Notes under the pieces: model-generated
What the model saw: the letters and a program-made list of their open reading frames with translations, nothing else
The model's database searches: none
What the model was told of the DNA's origin: nothing
Shown: positions 5,650-7,191 of the stretch, one piece after another
Layout of the letters: each line of letters begins with the position of its first letter
How positions within the stretch are numbered: the first letter of the stretch is position 1
Program-made: the position numbers and the translations under genes
Assembly (NCBI GenBank): GCA_021156345.1
Contig: JAJNDJ010000040.1
Coordinates: 1 to 7,191, forward strand
Reading direction: 5' to 3'
From: Rubrobacteraceae bacterium
GTDB lineage: Bacteria; Actinomycetota; Rubrobacteria; Rubrobacterales; Rubrobacteraceae
DNA: 7,191 nt

Positions 5650-6612
5650 ATGGGTGGGAACGACAAGTTGCGGGTGGTGGCGTTCGGCGGCGGTACGGGG
5701 CTTCCGGTGCTGCTACGAGGGTTGCGCGATCGCGTCGGCGACCTCGCCGCGGTCGTCACCGTGGCGGACGACGGCGGCTCGAGCGGCCGGCTGAGGCAGG
5801 AGCTCGGGGTGGCGCCGCCGGGCGACGTGCGCAACTGCCTGGTCGCCCTCGCCGGGCGCAAGAACCTGGCCGAGGTCTTCAACTACCGCTTCGAGGGCGG
5901 GGGCGACCTCTCCGACCACAGCGTCGGCAACATCATCATCGCGGCGCTCGCCGACATGGCCGGGGGGTTCTGCGAGGGCGTGGAGCAGGCGGCGCGTTTT
6001 CTGAGGATCAAAGGGCGCGTCTACCCGGCGGCGATGGAGAGCCTCACGCTCGTGGTCCGCTACGCCGACGGCACGCTAACCCGGGGGGAGTCGATGGTGC
6101 ACGAGATCGGCAAGGCAGTCTCGGAGGTCTCGGTGGAGCCCGCCGGGGCCGCGGCGCCCGCCGGTGTGATCTCCGCCATAGAGTCGGCCGACGTGGTGGT
6201 CCTGAGCCCGGGGAGTCTCTTTACGAGCACGATCCCCGCCCTGCTCGGCGCGGGGGTCCGCGAGGCGCTCGCCGCCTTCTCCGGGCCGGTCGTGTACGCG
6301 GCGAACGTGATGACCCAGCCGGGGGAGACCGCCGGTTTCTCCGTCTCGGATCACCTGCGGGCACTCGCCGACCACGCCGGGCCGGTCGTGACCGACGTGC
6401 TCGTGCACGCCGGCGGGATGCCCGAGGAGCTGGTCGCCCGCTACGCGGCGGAGGGGGCCGCGCTGGTGGAGGTGGACCGCGAGGAGATCGCGGCCGTGGG
6501 CGTCCGGCTGCACGAGGCCGGGCTTCTTCCGTACGAGATCGGTGCGAGCGTCCGTCACGACCCCGACCGGCTTGCGAGGGAGGTGTGTGAGGCTGTCCTC
6601 GTTCGCTTCTGA
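5650..6612 (+). CDS. yvcK: YvcK/CofD-like gluconeogenesis factor
   Basis: The 320-residue protein belongs to the YvcK (UPF0052) branch of the CofD-like Rossmann fold family. Family members bind UDP-sugars and are needed for growth on gluconeogenic carbon sources and for correct cell-wall enzyme placement in Bacillus and mycobacteria. Visible motifs are GGGTGL (13-18), DDGGSSGRLR (40-49), GDVRNCL (58-64), SVGNIIIAAL (from 91) and VVLSPGSLFTSTIPALL (from about 183), all nucleotide- or substrate-site signatures. Length is normal and the gene appears intact. True CofD of coenzyme F420 synthesis is less likely because of the YvcK-type DDGGSSGRLR block and the gap/whiA context. The start at 5650 fits the short N-terminus of the family, and a -10 box 8 nt upstream suggests leaderless translation. 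A GTG at 6587, inside the gene's 3' end, sits where whiA would begin, but whiA is not there. Confidence 0.95.
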   Translation: MGGNDKLRVVAFGGGTGLPVLLRGLRDRVGDLAAVVTVADDGGSSGRLRQELGVAPPGDVRNCLVALAGRKNLAEVFNYRFEGGGDLSDHSVGNIIIAALADMAGGFCEGVEQAARFLRIKGRVYPAAMESLTLVVRYADGTLTRGESMVHEIGKAVSEVSVEPAGAAAPAGVISAIESADVVVLSPGSLFTSTIPALLGAGVREALAAFSGPVVYAANVMTQPGETAGFSVSDHLRALADHAGPVVTDVLVHAGGMPEELVARYAAEGAALVEVDREEIAAVGVRLHEAGLLPYEIGASVRHDPDRLAREVCEAVLVRF

Positions 6613-6646
6613 ACCCTGGGCCAGGGATCAAGGCTTCGAGTGGTGA
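6587..6646 (+). pseudogene. whiA: Vestigial whiA start overlapping the yvcK 3' end
   Basis: GTG at 6587 preceded by GGGAGGTG opens a frame reading VRLSSFASE, matching the whiA relic at 4152-4177 across the yvcK overlap (24 of 26 bases). After position 6613 the similarity ends and the frame closes at TGA 6644-6646, giving 19 codons. Almost no whiA-only sequence survives, so the call rests on the start codon, the ribosome binding site and the overlap match. Confidence 0.4.
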
Positions 6647-6669
6647 GCGCCTCGATCCGAGATCACCAC
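6614..6669 (+). terminator. Inverted repeats after yvcK
   Basis: Two dyads follow the yvcK stop. CCCTGG-G-CCAGGG (6614-6626) begins 2 nt after it. GTGGTGA (6640-6646) pairs with TCACCAC (6663-6669), with CTCG/CGAG (6651-6654 and 6658-6661) as an inner stem. An alternative pairing joins GGATCAAGG (6625-6633) and CCTCGATCC (6650-6658) with one mismatch. They are in the right place for a terminator, although no T-run follows. Confidence 0.4.
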
Positions 6670-7191
6670 CACGGTATCGCAGCCAGTTGGCCAGATAAGC
6701 GTCACTTTCTGGCACGACGAATCGGGCGTCATCGGCTTGCATGCACCACTTTGGCTTGAAGAAGAGAGCCTTCACAATTATCTGGCACACATCTGACGAT
6801 CCTTCCTTTGCCGCCTCGACCCATGCGTGGGCTCTTCGCAGCCTGTATTCAGGCCCAGTGCGCACGGCGCTGGTACTCTGGCAAGGCCCCGAATACGAAC
6901 CCTGCGGCCAATAGGTACCTTGTCCGGACCACACCATGATCTGTTCCCGAAAGAGGCAATGAATCACATCTCAAGATCAATCCGGCGGGTGCGAGGCTCA
7001 CGGGAGGGCGCCCCGTTGCTTTCGGTAATACAGTCGAGCCTCAAGCCTTGCCTCGCCAGGCGATTGCTGCCTGCCAAGAGACGGAGAAAAGGCGCCTAAT
7101 AACCCCGATTGCGGCCGCTTCGGCTATTGGCCCAAGAACCGTCCCGGACGCTCATAACGGTCTTTAGACCCATACTCGTAGATCGCTCTAG
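6670..7191. other. Region without recognisable genes
   Basis: This stretch is visibly poorer in GC than the genes before it and shows no family I recognise. A minus-strand frame beginning at 6967 stays open through the region and on into the antisense of yvcK; its first roughly 118 codons have a mixed composition, while the rest is Arg/Pro-rich antisense. A plus-strand frame 6827-7099 (90 codons) is equally unremarkable. No tRNA, rRNA or insertion-sequence signature was seen. It may be a decayed gene or foreign insertion that replaced whiA. Confidence 0.4.

Noticed and set aside
6690..6786. 9-bp inverted repeat GCCAGATAA/TTATCTGG(C), 79 nt apart
   Set aside because: In about 580 nt of sequence a 9-bp match at arbitrary distance is expected by chance roughly once; no target duplication or transposase accompanies it.
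6221..6967. 248-codon minus-strand frame entering yvcK
   Set aside because: The half lying over yvcK is Arg/Pro-rich antisense sequence. Only the part outside yvcK could be real, and it matches nothing I know.
6906..7132. 9-bp inverted repeat GGCCAATAG/CTATTGGCC, 209 nt apart
   Set aside because: Chance level at this spacing; no element boundaries are visible.
6613..7191. Possible tRNA or other stable RNA gene after yvcK
   Set aside because: No T-arm consensus, no cloverleaf arrangement and no RNase P or tmRNA core motifs were found.

Overview
The window is high-GC DNA in which every recognisable gene lies on the + strand. It looks like chromosomal DNA of a high-GC actinobacterium. The GC-rich codons, GTG starts, the yvcK/whiA/gap gene set and a probable leaderless promoter fit this. 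A Rubrobacter-like lineage is my best guess, inferred from gene content and not demonstrated.

Layout. (1) Positions 2-301 hold the C-terminal part of a trehalose-6-phosphate phosphatase (otsB-like), cut by the window edge. (2) After 33 nt, 335-2755 encodes a full-length glycoside hydrolase family 65 protein with phosphorylase hallmarks, so the two form a probable trehalose / alpha-glucobiose operon. (3) The 261-nt gap 2756-3016 holds a strong 9-bp hairpin and a doubtful 69-codon ORF. (4) 3017-4045 is a class II fructose-1,6-bisphosphate aldolase of the Calvin-cycle subtype. (5) 4100-4337 is a relic: the last 25 codons of a second yvcK overlapping the first 61 codons of whiA, followed by a stop. 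(6) 4421-5428 is a complete glyceraldehyde-3-phosphate dehydrogenase. (7) 5429-5649 is non-coding but rich in potential RNA hairpins, and ends in a promoter. (8) 5650-6612 is a complete yvcK. (9) 6613-7191 holds no recognisable gene and is visibly lower in GC.

The genes share a theme of central sugar metabolism. The otsB/GH65 pair handles trehalose or a related disaccharide, aldolase and GAPDH are core glycolysis/gluconeogenesis enzymes, and YvcK is a UDP-sugar-binding factor tied to gluconeogenic growth and cell-wall synthesis.

The most notable feature is a rearrangement. Related bacteria commonly keep yvcK-whiA-gap-pgk in that order. Here a yvcK-tail/whiA-head scrap remains before gap, an intact yvcK lies after gap, whiA is broken in both places, and pgk is absent. 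No CRISPR array, rRNA or tRNA gene, or recognisable insertion sequence was seen. I found no convincing wholly new system; the best leads are the duplicated yvcK/whiA junction, the structured gap-yvcK intergenic region, and the substrate of the GH65 enzyme.
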